The notes beneath the pieces were generated by a model. It was not told where the DNA came from and did not search any database. It saw only the letters and a program-made list of their open reading frames with translations. The position numbers were made by a program, and so were the translations under genes. From Sphingobium sp. AP50 (GTDB lineage: Bacteria; Pseudomonadota; Alphaproteobacteria; Sphingomonadales; Sphingomonadaceae), in contig NZ_FNYZ01000018.1 in assembly GCF_900109095.1 (NCBI RefSeq), positions 46,936 through 110,935 of the forward strand: a stretch of DNA of 64,000 nt, in the 5' to 3' direction. Shown here one piece after another: positions 40,869-49,245 of this stretch (positions within the stretch are counted from its first letter, which is position 1; each line of letters begins with the position of its first letter).

Positions 40869-41504
40869 ATGCTCTCGTCCACACAAAAAGCCGCCAAAAC
40901 GACAGATCCGCTCATGGGCAAGCCGTCGAGCTGGGGAATCCACCGTTACCTTCAGGGTTCCTCCAATCTCTTCGAAGAGAACCGCCTGCTGAAATTTGCG
41001 GTGGTGGGTCTGTTCGGCGTGACCAGCGTGCTAGGTATTGTCATCTATAGCTCCAGCCAGAGCCAGCGCACGATCGTCATTCCCTTCGGCGCGTCAGGCG
41101 ACCTCTATGTGACGGGCAGCAAGCCGTCCGCTGCCTATCTGCGCACCATCACCCGGAACATCGTCGCTCTGTCGGGCACCTATTCGGCTTATTCGGCGGA
41201 CCGGCAGTTTCAGGAATTGCTCACCCTCGCCCATCCGACCGCCTATAATGGGCTGCGGGATAGTCTGAACGGCATTTTGGACGAGCTGGCCAACAATCCG
41301 ACACTTTCGATCGCCACCTATATTCGGGCCGATCAACCGGTCGTCTACACCGACCGCGATATCCAGGTTCCGGTCGAAAAGGTCCGCGTCATCGGCGGCG
41401 TCATCCGCAAGTTTCGAGGCACGCTGCGCGTCCGCTTCGCCATCGACAATGGCCGCTTCTGGCTGACCGCTCTTACCGAGGAAAATTTCAATGCTGAACG
41501 CTGA
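40869..41504 (+). CDS. traE: TraE, F-type T4SS protein
   Basis: A 211-residue VirB5/TraE-class inner-membrane protein. One N-terminal membrane span (FAVVGLFGVTSVLGIVIYSS) is followed by a periplasmic domain with the family's ASGDLYVTGSKPSAAYL-type segment and FRGTLRVRFAIDNGRFWL. ATG 40869 is used; the same frame extends to a TTG at 40848. It lies 13 bp after traL and overlaps traK by 14 bp. It is needed for pilus assembly in F. Confidence 0.9.
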   Translation: MLSSTQKAAKTTDPLMGKPSSWGIHRYLQGSSNLFEENRLLKFAVVGLFGVTSVLGIVIYSSSQSQRTIVIPFGASGDLYVTGSKPSAAYLRTITRNIVALSGTYSAYSADRQFQELLTLAHPTAYNGLRDSLNGILDELANNPTLSIATYIRADQPVVYTDRDIQVPVEKVRVIGGVIRKFRGTLRVRFAIDNGRFWLTALTEENFNAER

Positions 41505-42264
41505 AGCCTTTGGTGCGCTCGCGGTCATTCTGGGCCTGTCGGGCATGCACATGGTCGCCAACGCCCAGTCCCAGCCTGTTTCCGCGCTGCCCGAGCAAAC
41601 CAACACGCTGCGCCTCTCCAACCGCGACATTAATCATCTGATCTGCGTCGGCGGAGAGATAGAGGATGTCAAATTCTCTGCTGAGAAAGCGATTGCCGTT
41701 GAACGCGCAGGCGCCGACGCTTGGATTAAATTCCTGGTCAAGGAAACGGACGATCAGGGCCAGGTCACGCGCAGTTATGTGACCGCCCCGTCGGAATTCT
41801 TCGTCTCCTGCAACGGCGCCATCTATCCGCTCTATGCCGAACCAGCAGATATTCCCGCGCAAACCGTCACCCTCATCTCTGGGACCCATCAGCGGGCAAC
41901 GGCGAACATGGAGCTTCTTGGTCCCCTCGTCGAAGAAGAGCGCGCGGTCTCGATCACCCTTTCGCTCCTTGCAGATCGGCTGCCGGCCAGTTTCGCCGAG
42001 ACGGCGCCACAGGCCGGACCGATCAAGATCACCGCCTTCCCCGATCTCACCATTGCCGAACGAAAGGCGGTGCAGATCGATGGCGCAAGCCTATCGGCGT
42101 CCGAATATAGTATCACGGCAAAACAGCCCGTCCATCTCGATGAGCGGTCCTTCCTGCGCTCTGAATTGGGCTCGACAATCTTCGCCCTCACACTCGACCG
42201 GTCCGACCTCAAGGCCGGCGAGAGTGCGCGCCTCATTGTCGTGCGGCGGGGAGAGCGACCATGA
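41491..42264 (+). CDS. traK: TraK, F-type T4SS secretin-like (VirB9-like) protein
   Basis: A 257-residue periplasmic/outer-membrane core protein. Signal peptide about 1-25, then a beta-rich N-domain (TLRLSNRDINHLICVGGEIE) and a C-terminal domain ending LDRSDLKAGESARLIVV. In F it forms the outer-membrane core with TraB and TraV. Its ATG lies inside traE and its stop overlaps traB by 4 bp. Confidence 0.9.
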   Translation: MLNAEAFGALAVILGLSGMHMVANAQSQPVSALPEQTNTLRLSNRDINHLICVGGEIEDVKFSAEKAIAVERAGADAWIKFLVKETDDQGQVTRSYVTAPSEFFVSCNGAIYPLYAEPADIPAQTVTLISGTHQRATANMELLGPLVEEERAVSITLSLLADRLPASFAETAPQAGPIKITAFPDLTIAERKAVQIDGASLSASEYSITAKQPVHLDERSFLRSELGSTIFALTLDRSDLKAGESARLIVVRRGERP

Positions 42265-43589
42265 TCGACAAAGGAAGGGCGGGCTATGAGGATTTGACCG
42301 CCAAACCCGGCGACGACCGCAACTCGAAGCCCCAGAGCGACGCCGACAGTTCACAGGACGGAGTAAGAACCCGCGGCGCGCCGCTGCTTGATTTCAAAAC
42401 CCATTGGGCTGCGCTCAGCGCGACCCAGAAGCTACGCTGCAAGCAGGCCGGCGTCGCCGCCGGGATCGCGATCCTGGGCTATGGGCTTTACGAGGCAAGC
42501 AGTAGCTCCAACATGCCGGCGGAACTGCCCCCTAGCGCCTCCAAGCTCGACATGGGCGCTGGGCTCCGCGGCGACAGTCTCGAACTCAAGATGCGGGGTG
42601 ACCTCAAGAAGATCCTCGATGGCCAGTCGCTCCTTGGCGACCGGATAAGTGCAATTGAGGAGGGCAAGATATCCCCCGTCGATCCGACCGCGCGCGAAGA
42701 TGTGGAATCGGGCGACCTGCCCTCTGCCTTCCCCGGCGGCGATATACCGGCCTATCCGCCGACCGGCGGACAGAACGCGCCATCCGGGCCCGAGCAGAAC
42801 GACATTGCGCCCCCGCCCATGGCGCCCGCTGCGCCACCTGCCCCACCGCAGGAGAAAGTGGTCGGCTCGATCGGCAGTGCGACCAGCGCCGGGGCCATTA
42901 CGGCAACCGATGCGGCTGAGGCTCGCCCACCCAAAAAAAAAGCCCGCACGATCTATTTACCGCCTGGTTTCATGAAGGCGCGGCTTCTGACCGGGATTGA
43001 CGCTTTGGCGAGCCGGGATGCGACCAGTAATCCCGAACCGCTGATCGCGCGGGTTCAGGCGCCCGCGGTTCTGCCCAACGACGTCAAGGCAAACCTCGCC
43101 GGTTGCTTTGTCGTCGGTAACGCCACGGGCAGTCTGGCCAAGGAACGGGTCGAGGTTCAATTGGTCTCGCTTTCCTGTGTCGACTTTGACGAGCGCTCAG
43201 TGGTTGACCAGCCCATCAAGGGCTTTTTCGTCGACACCGATGGGAAGAAAGGTCTCTCGGGCAAGGTCGTCACCAGGGCCGGCGCCGCGCTCGCCCGCTC
43301 CTTCATTGCCGGCACCGTCAGCGGCTTTTCACAGTCGGTGGAATCCACCTTTGGCGATGTTTCGACTTCGGCACTCGGCAATGTCCGTTCGCTCGATGCA
43401 GGCGAGGCCGCCAAGTCCGGAATCGCCGGTGGCCTTGGCAAATCCTCGGAGAAACTGACCGACTTCTATCTCGATCTGGCCCGGCAGGCTGGTCCCATCG
43501 TCGAGGTCGGCGCGGCCAAAGACGTTGTCGTGGTCATCCAGGAAGGCGTCTCCCTCGAAATCAAGCCAAGCGCGGGCTCGAAATTTTGA
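42261..43589 (+). CDS. traB: TraB, VirB10-like T4SS core protein
   Basis: A 442-residue protein: cytoplasmic N-terminus, one membrane span near 70-85, coiled segment, a Pro-rich periplasmic stretch (about 155-200: DIPAYPPTGGQNAP, APPPMAPAAPPAPPQE), and the C-terminal TrbI/VirB10 beta-barrel domain (IYLPPGFMKARLLTGIDALA, GCFVVGNATGSLAKERVEVQ, GFFVDTDGKKGLSGKVV). It spans both membranes and links TraC to the outer core. It overlaps traK by 4 bp. Confidence 0.92.
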   Translation: MIDKGRAGYEDLTAKPGDDRNSKPQSDADSSQDGVRTRGAPLLDFKTHWAALSATQKLRCKQAGVAAGIAILGYGLYEASSSSNMPAELPPSASKLDMGAGLRGDSLELKMRGDLKKILDGQSLLGDRISAIEEGKISPVDPTAREDVESGDLPSAFPGGDIPAYPPTGGQNAPSGPEQNDIAPPPMAPAAPPAPPQEKVVGSIGSATSAGAITATDAAEARPPKKKARTIYLPPGFMKARLLTGIDALASRDATSNPEPLIARVQAPAVLPNDVKANLAGCFVVGNATGSLAKERVEVQLVSLSCVDFDERSVVDQPIKGFFVDTDGKKGLSGKVVTRAGAALARSFIAGTVSGFSQSVESTFGDVSTSALGNVRSLDAGEAAKSGIAGGLGKSSEKLTDFYLDLARQAGPIVEVGAAKDVVVVIQEGVSLEIKPSAGSKF

Positions 43590-43621
43590 AATCCCATGCG
43601 ACCATTCAGGAGCGAAAGTCC

Positions 43622-44230
43622 ATGCTGCCTCCAAGCCAACTCCTTTCCATAACTGTCACGACATGGATTATCCCTCCATTCGTCGCGCTTTCAGGCTGCG
43701 CGAGCATCGGCTCGCTCATGTCGCCCTATTCGGAGAAATTCTCCTGCAAGAATAATGATCATGGTCAATGCATTCACCCCGACCAAGCCTATGCCGATGC
43801 TGTTGCCGGGCGCCTCTCGCACTCAGACCCCACCGTCACTGCCGACAGCAGGCTTTTAAAGAAGCAGGTAACGGCCGATCGTGCAGGCATGCAAGCAGGC
43901 AAAAGCTCGGTTCGAGCGCGCCCAGCGGCCTATCAAGGCTATCGTGACAGCGTCTATCGAGAATTGCAGGGTTTGATTGAAGCGCCGGTGACACCGATGC
44001 TTCGGCCTTCTCGCGCGGTTCGCACGCTGATCCTGCCTTATGCCGACCGAGCGCGGCCTGACCGGCTCTATATGCCGCGCTATGTCTATTCGCTGCTCGA
44101 CAAGCCGCAGTGGGTCATTGGCGACTATCTGGTCGATCCGATCTCGGCAGCGGCCAAGGCTCCAATCCTCGACCAAATGCGCGAGCGTCCGTCGGATGGG
44201 ATTGAGGCGCCCGAAGGTGCACGCCCATGA
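43622..44230 (+). CDS. traV: TraV, T4SS outer-membrane lipoprotein
   Basis: A 202-residue VirB7-like lipoprotein. A signal sequence ends in the lipobox LSGC, and the mature start CASIGSLMSPYSEKFSC is followed by the TraV Cys pair C-x-C-region (FSCKNNDHGQCI). ATG 43622 with AGGAG nine bases before it is preferred to a TTG start at 43586. It overlaps traC by 4 bp. Confidence 0.88.
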   Translation: MLPPSQLLSITVTTWIIPPFVALSGCASIGSLMSPYSEKFSCKNNDHGQCIHPDQAYADAVAGRLSHSDPTVTADSRLLKKQVTADRAGMQAGKSSVRARPAAYQGYRDSVYRELQGLIEAPVTPMLRPSRAVRTLILPYADRARPDRLYMPRYVYSLLDKPQWVIGDYLVDPISAAAKAPILDQMRERPSDGIEAPEGARP

Positions 44231-46752
44231 AGACGCCCGGTTCCCGTACTGGCGGCGGCATGACCTTTTCGCGGTTGCGCCAGAGCGTCGCGCGCGATGC
44301 CTATTCTGACTATCTGCCAATGGTCGCCTGGGATGAGGGCGAGGAAGGCTTCCTTTGCATAGACGATGGCTGGGGCTATGCCTGGGAACTGGTGCCTTGC
44401 GCCTATATGTTCGCAAACGTCCATGGCGCGCTCCAGGGCCTGCTCAATATCCATTTCCCGCCTGACACTGTCGTCCAGCTTCATACCTTCGCCGATCCCC
44501 TGATAGACGATGCGCTCGACGCATTTCTCGACATGAAGACGCGCGAAGACCCACTGATCCAGGCGTCGGCCCAGCAGACCTATGACTATCTACACCAGGG
44601 GCGTCACGGTCTGGGCGCACTCCACGGTATTCCAATCCGCAACTTCCGAAGCTTCCTTTCTATCAAGACCCGCACGGCCATGGGCCACGATATGCGGCGC
44701 CAAATCGAGGAACAACTGGCTAAGCTCGGCATCGAGAGGATGGCGCCAGAGCAGCTGGTCGCCTTCTATCGCCGGATCTTCAACGGGGTCCATGTGCGTG
44801 CCCCCGGCGTCTTTGCTTGCGGCGAGGATGGGATTGCGGCGCAGCCGGTCCGCAAGCAGATAATCGATGCCGGACCCGACCTGGTGTTCGAAGGACCCGA
44901 GGTCTTTCTTGGCAATCAGGTGGCACGTTGCCTTACGCCAAAGTCGCCCGCCCGCAGGGTGACGGCCGAGCGCGCCAACCGATTGACAGGCGGCATGCGC
45001 GGATCGTCGGAAGACAGCGACCAGATCGGCGGTCCTTTCCTCTACACCCTCAATATCCTTTTCGATCACAGCGCTTTTGAAATCCACAAGCGCGCCCAAA
45101 TCCTTTCTGCGCAAAAAGCGGCCGGCTCCTTCGCCGTCGAGGTCGGCAAGCAGATCGAAGAGATTGGCTGGGTTCTGGATGAAGCAGGCAACAGCAAGTT
45201 CGTGTCGGTCATCCCAACGGTTTGGCTGTTCGGGGAAACCCGCGCCCAGGCCCGCGAGATGGCAGCCCGCGCCAAGCGGCTTTGGGAAAGCGAGCCTCTC
45301 CCCTTCATGATGCAGGAGGAAAGCTATCTCAATCCCGTCCTGCTGGCGATGAGCCTCCCCTTTGGCCTTTATCCTGAAAGGCGGACCATGAAGCTTCTCG
45401 AGCGCGACTTCCGCATGCCGGTCAAGGCCGCTGTATTGATGGCTCCTGTTCAGACCGACTTTCGTGGCGGTGGCAGACCCGCGCTGCTCTATACCGGCCG
45501 CAAGGGACAGCTCGTCACGCTTGATCTCTTCGACAGCCGCATCAACAATTATAATTTCATCGTCTCGGCTGAAAGCGGCGCGGGCAAGAGTTTTCTCCTT
45601 AATAATCTGTGCCAGCAATATTATGCGAGCCGGGCGCTCATCCGGATCATCGATATCGGTGGCAGCTACCGCAAGCTTTGCACCCTATGCTCTGGCCGCT
45701 ACATCGATATCGGCGAAGAGCATCTCGTCCTTAATCCTTTCGATATGGGCCTGGCTATCGATGGCGACGACCGACAGTCGGCGATCGCCATGGCGGTCGC
45801 AATCGTCGCAGAAATGGCTAACGCCGCGACCCGCAGGGGCGTCTCGACCTCGCAGTGGAACCTTATAAAGTCCGCCGTCCAGTGGACGATCGACACAGGG
45901 CGCGCGAGCGCAGGCATTGACGCGGTTCGCGACTGGCTGGGCGCCTATCCTGCCCATGTAATGACCGATCTCGACCGGGTCGACCATCTCGTGCCTGTCG
46001 CGCGCGAATTGGCTTTCAACCTGCGCGATTTCGCGAGCGACGGCGCCTATGGCCATTATTTCAATGGTCCATCGACGCTCGACATATCGAACGACGAATT
46101 CGTCGTGCTTGAGCTCGAACGGCTCAAAAATATGCCTGAACTCTTCAATGTCATCGTCATGGTGGTGGTGAATGCAGTCACGCAGGAACTCTATCTCTCG
46201 GGCCGCGATAGGCCGCGCTTTGTCCTGTGCGACGAGGCCGCGCAGTTCATGAGCAAAAGCGAGGGCCAGGATTTGTCCCGTCTCGCCGAAGCGTTCGGCC
46301 AGGGTTACAGGCGCGCACGCAAATATCAGGGCAGTTTCGGCATCGTCCTTCAGTCGATGAACGATCTGCTGCTGTTCGGCGGCACGGGACAGGTGATCCT
46401 GGAAAATGCGGCGACGCGCTTTCTCCTGCAAGGCTCGACCTATGATAAGGCAGTGGAGAACAAGATCCTGGACTATTCAGGCTTCGTTCTCGATCTATTG
46501 AAATCGGTTCGAAACAACAAGCCCAACTATAGCGAAGTCTTTATCGACTCTCCCCTAGGCCTTGGCATCGCGCGCCTCGTCGTCGACCCCTTCTCCTATT
46601 GGATCAATACCAGCGCGCCCCAAGAGGTCGCTGCCTTCGAGCACCTGCTGGCGCGCGGTGCCTCGCCGCTGGAGGCTGTGTGCGAACTGGCTGGTGTCGA
46701 TCCCGCCCAGCTTCTGGGCAAGGGTCCAGGACAAAGGGAGGCAGCGCTGTGA
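44227..46752 (+). CDS. traC: TraC, VirB4-type T4SS ATPase
   Basis: An 841-residue ATPase that powers pilus assembly. The N-terminal domain (YLPMVAWDEGEEGFLCIDD) precedes the P-loop domain: Walker A SAESGAGKSFLLNN at about 446-459, Walker B region PRFVLCDEAAQFM at about 666-678, and a Gln-containing motif near GSFGIVLQSMNDL. No membrane spans are evident, so it is a peripheral inner-membrane protein. Its ATG overlaps the traV stop and its stop overlaps a GTG start. Confidence 0.93.
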   Translation: MKTPGSRTGGGMTFSRLRQSVARDAYSDYLPMVAWDEGEEGFLCIDDGWGYAWELVPCAYMFANVHGALQGLLNIHFPPDTVVQLHTFADPLIDDALDAFLDMKTREDPLIQASAQQTYDYLHQGRHGLGALHGIPIRNFRSFLSIKTRTAMGHDMRRQIEEQLAKLGIERMAPEQLVAFYRRIFNGVHVRAPGVFACGEDGIAAQPVRKQIIDAGPDLVFEGPEVFLGNQVARCLTPKSPARRVTAERANRLTGGMRGSSEDSDQIGGPFLYTLNILFDHSAFEIHKRAQILSAQKAAGSFAVEVGKQIEEIGWVLDEAGNSKFVSVIPTVWLFGETRAQAREMAARAKRLWESEPLPFMMQEESYLNPVLLAMSLPFGLYPERRTMKLLERDFRMPVKAAVLMAPVQTDFRGGGRPALLYTGRKGQLVTLDLFDSRINNYNFIVSAESGAGKSFLLNNLCQQYYASRALIRIIDIGGSYRKLCTLCSGRYIDIGEEHLVLNPFDMGLAIDGDDRQSAIAMAVAIVAEMANAATRRGVSTSQWNLIKSAVQWTIDTGRASAGIDAVRDWLGAYPAHVMTDLDRVDHLVPVARELAFNLRDFASDGAYGHYFNGPSTLDISNDEFVVLELERLKNMPELFNVIVMVVVNAVTQELYLSGRDRPRFVLCDEAAQFMSKSEGQDLSRLAEAFGQGYRRARKYQGSFGIVLQSMNDLLLFGGTGQVILENAATRFLLQGSTYDKAVENKILDYSGFVLDLLKSVRNNKPNYSEVFIDSPLGLGIARLVVDPFSYWINTSAPQEVAAFEHLLARGASPLEAVCELAGVDPAQLLGKGPGQREAAL

Positions 46753-47084
46753 AAGACGGGGCCAAAAACGGCAACCAATTCTTGCTGCCTCTTGATCAGC
46801 GCGAAGCGGTGGAAAGGGAGGTCGAGACGCGCGTAGCCTACCGCCTTCGTCAAGAGGCCTGGATTTGGCGCTTCCGTCTCATCACAGTTGAAACGATCAT
46901 GATGGCAACGCTGATCGCTGCAGCCGGCATCATCCTTGGCAAAACGCCCTTCGCGATATTTCGGGCGACGGTGTTGGTCGCTGCCGCCTGCTTTGGCAGC
47001 GGCATGCTCCTGCTCGGGCTATCGGCAGGTGCCAGTCGCAGCTGGGAGGCTCTGCTCGCGCGATACAGGCGGTGGTGGTCATGA
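46749..47084 (+). CDS. Small T4SS-operon membrane protein (111 aa)
   Basis: Starts at GTG 46749 overlapping the traC stop by 4 bp. The cytoplasmic N-terminus is charged (DQREAVEREVETRVAYRLRQ), followed by two hydrophobic helices (TIMMATLIAAAGIILG; TVLVAAACFGSGMLLLGLSAG). It occupies the position of trbI in F but does not resemble it. The function is unknown; operon position suggests pilus or channel assembly. Confidence 0.7.
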   Translation: MKDGAKNGNQFLLPLDQREAVEREVETRVAYRLRQEAWIWRFRLITVETIMMATLIAAAGIILGKTPFAIFRATVLVAAACFGSGMLLLGLSAGASRSWEALLARYRRWWS

Positions 47085-47314
47085 ACGGCATCTTCTCGTC
47101 AAGCCCATCGACCGGGCCTGCCCGCCTCATGATCGGCGGCTTTCTCCAGGCGATCCTGGCCTGCGTCCTGTTGCTGGCGGCTCCAGATCCGTCCTTCGCC
47201 ATGCTGCGGGTCCTGGCAGGTACGATGCTATTGACTGCAATTGGCGCATTTGCGTGCGCCACGCGGGCCCAGAGCACCAACCTTCCGCCGTACGGGAGGC
47301 AGTATGATGGCTAA
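47081..47314 (+). CDS. Small T4SS-operon membrane protein (77 aa)
   Basis: A 77-residue frame whose ATG overlaps the previous stop by 4 bp. Two hydrophobic stretches (LMIGGFLQAILACVLLLAA; LAGTMLLTAIGAFACA) make it an inner-membrane protein. It overlaps the traW start. It is not recognised and has no clear F counterpart. Confidence 0.6.
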   Translation: MNGIFSSSPSTGPARLMIGGFLQAILACVLLLAAPDPSFAMLRVLAGTMLLTAIGAFACATRAQSTNLPPYGRQYDG

Positions 47315-47930
47315 GAAATTCTGGTCTTCCAGGCAAATTTGGCGGAGCTTGGCCATTGCAGCGGTGTCTTCGGCGTCCCTGGCGCATGCCGCTACGGCCA
47401 CGATCGGTCGCACCTGGCCCATCGCCGAACCCGACGCCATGGCTGAAATAGAGGCTCGAGCGGCACGGCAGCCGGCAAATATAGCCGCACATTTTGGACC
47501 GCGAGCCAAGTGGACCGCGATGCGGGCTGCAACGCTCGGCACCGCGACACAGGCCCGAACGCGCAGCGTCGTGCCCTTTTACACCCTGGATTTCGACATC
47601 GCTCTGCCCGACGGTACGATGCTGTACCCCAAGGGCTACACATTCAATCCCCTGACCTATGTGTCGTTGCCCCAGCGCCTGGTGATCGTGCACCCACAAG
47701 ACCTTGCCTGGGCGATCCGCAGCGCCGACCCGAGCGACTTCATCCTTCTGACTGCCGGCGATGCACTCAGCCTTGGCGAAAAGGTCGGACGCCCGCTGTT
47801 CATTCTTGAAGAGCGTGTGAAAGACAGGCTCGGCCTCACCGTCGCGCCGGTCATCGTTACCCAGGCCGGGCAGCGTTTGCTGTTGACCGAAGTTCCGCCC
47901 GCCCGCGCGTTGCGGAAGGTAACGCGATGA
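47304..47930 (+). CDS. traW: TraW, F-type pilus assembly protein
   Basis: A 208-residue periplasmic protein with a signal peptide ending SLAHAA and the TraW start IGRTWPIAEPDAMAEIEARA. The C-terminal half (YTLDFDIALPDGTMLYPKGY, FNPL, LILLTAGDAL-like) matches TraW, which partners TrbC and TraU. GGGAGG precedes ATG 47304/47307. The stop overlaps traU by 4 bp. Confidence 0.9.
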   Translation: MMAKKFWSSRQIWRSLAIAAVSSASLAHAATATIGRTWPIAEPDAMAEIEARAARQPANIAAHFGPRAKWTAMRAATLGTATQARTRSVVPFYTLDFDIALPDGTMLYPKGYTFNPLTYVSLPQRLVIVHPQDLAWAIRSADPSDFILLTAGDALSLGEKVGRPLFILEERVKDRLGLTVAPVIVTQAGQRLLLTEVPPARALRKVTR

Positions 47931-48943
47931 AAAGCTGGGTTATCGTCTTGCGCGGAGCGGCAGCTGCCATGTCTATGACGGTCGTCGCCCCCGTCTCGAC
48001 CGCTCACGCGTCGAAATGTGAGGCTGGCACGATCTTCAACCCTATCACGAAGGTCCGCTGGACCTGTATCTTCCCGATCACCATCGGCGGGGTGAAGGTC
48101 GGCAGCTTCGACAAGCTCGACAAGGAACTGGATGCTCAATCAGCGAGCAAGCCGCTCTGCGCGTGCCGAAAAGGTGTAAGCTTCTGGTTCGGCGTCAAGG
48201 TCAGCTTCTGGTCGCCCAACCGCATGGTGGATGTCGTGACTGAACCAGGATGCATGATGGCGCTGGGCGCTGATCTCATGCCGACAGGGGGAAAACTGCA
48301 GGGCAGCCAAAGCGGGATTTCGGACGGGACGAACAGCCAGAAGATGTTCGCACAGATGCATTATTATGTCGCACCGGTCTGGAAGATGCTCGACATATTT
48401 ACCGATCTTCCCTGCATCGGGGATGACGGGTTCGACGTCGCGATGATCACCGAAGTGCTGCCAACCTGGCAGTCGGGTACGCTGGGCGCTATCATCCAGC
48501 CTGAAGGCATTCTCTTTGGTAATCCTGCGGCCGGTCTTGCCTGCATGGCCGACAGCGCAGCCGCCGCCGCGGGAAAGGTCATCGATCCGCTTTTCTGGTG
48601 CATGGGAAGCTGGGGCGCCACCTATCCGATTGCGGGCGACATCCATTATGGAGACAGCGTCGAGGCCTGGGCCGGCCTGGCCGCACGCGGCACCTTCATG
48701 ATGGGACGCCTTGGCGCGCTCACTATCTCTTCGTCTGACGGCTGCTCGTCCAAGGCGCAACCGATCTGGACCAAGAGTCGGTACAAATTCCAGATCATGG
48801 AGCCGGCCAAGGGTGGCAAGTGCGTCAACATTGGCCGCCCCGGGGCTCTGTGGTCATCGGGCAAGCATGCCCCTGGAAAAGACAACGCCCAGTTCATGCT
48901 ATTTGAAAAGGTGATCTGCTGCGCCGGGATTGCGGCGCCATGA
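47927..48943 (+). CDS. traU: TraU, F-type mating/DNA-transfer protein
   Basis: A 338-residue periplasmic Cys-rich protein. Signal peptide to about residue 27 and then the TraU opening CEAGTIFNPITKVRWTCIFP. Many Cys pairs (CACRKG, GCMM, CIGDDGF, CMADS, WCMGSWG, ICCAG) imply disulfides made with the help of DsbC/TrbB. In F, TraU is needed more for DNA transfer than for pilus growth. Confidence 0.93.
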   Translation: MKSWVIVLRGAAAAMSMTVVAPVSTAHASKCEAGTIFNPITKVRWTCIFPITIGGVKVGSFDKLDKELDAQSASKPLCACRKGVSFWFGVKVSFWSPNRMVDVVTEPGCMMALGADLMPTGGKLQGSQSGISDGTNSQKMFAQMHYYVAPVWKMLDIFTDLPCIGDDGFDVAMITEVLPTWQSGTLGAIIQPEGILFGNPAAGLACMADSAAAAAGKVIDPLFWCMGSWGATYPIAGDIHYGDSVEAWAGLAARGTFMMGRLGALTISSSDGCSSKAQPIWTKSRYKFQIMEPAKGGKCVNIGRPGALWSSGKHAPGKDNAQFMLFEKVICCAGIAAP

Positions 48944-49245
48944 GCCGATCGTCCACCAGATGCACCGCGAGCGGCCGAAAGGCCTCCCGATCTGCCCGCC
49001 ACAGCCCCCGAGGCCAGCTGGACGCGCGTGGTGCAGGAGCGACGTCGGCGCCCCCAGACGGCGTCGCTCCACCTCTTCCAAAGCACGACGTCAGCCCGCC
49101 TGCGATCCCATGCTGCCAGCTTGAATGTGGTCCCAGGGTGCGCGCAAGGCCGCTCACCATCCTTGGCGCCCGGGCCGCCTATCAGCGCACATCCGGTATC
49201 TTGTTGCGATTTCGGTGGAAAGACGTAGCCGCTTGCGGCGGCGCG
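48944..49245. other. Open frame between traU and the traN signal peptide
   Basis: About 300 bases in which the traN frame is open back to ATG 48940 (4-bp overlap with traU). The predicted residues (Arg/Ser/Pro/Ala-rich) do not look like a folded domain and would precede a signal peptide. It may be leader RNA, a relic of a lost gene or, less likely, a real N-terminal extension. Confidence 0.4.

Noticed and set aside
44590..45618. 342-codon minus-strand frame opposite traC
   Set aside because: Antisense shadow of a secure VirB4-type ATPase gene in GC-rich DNA.
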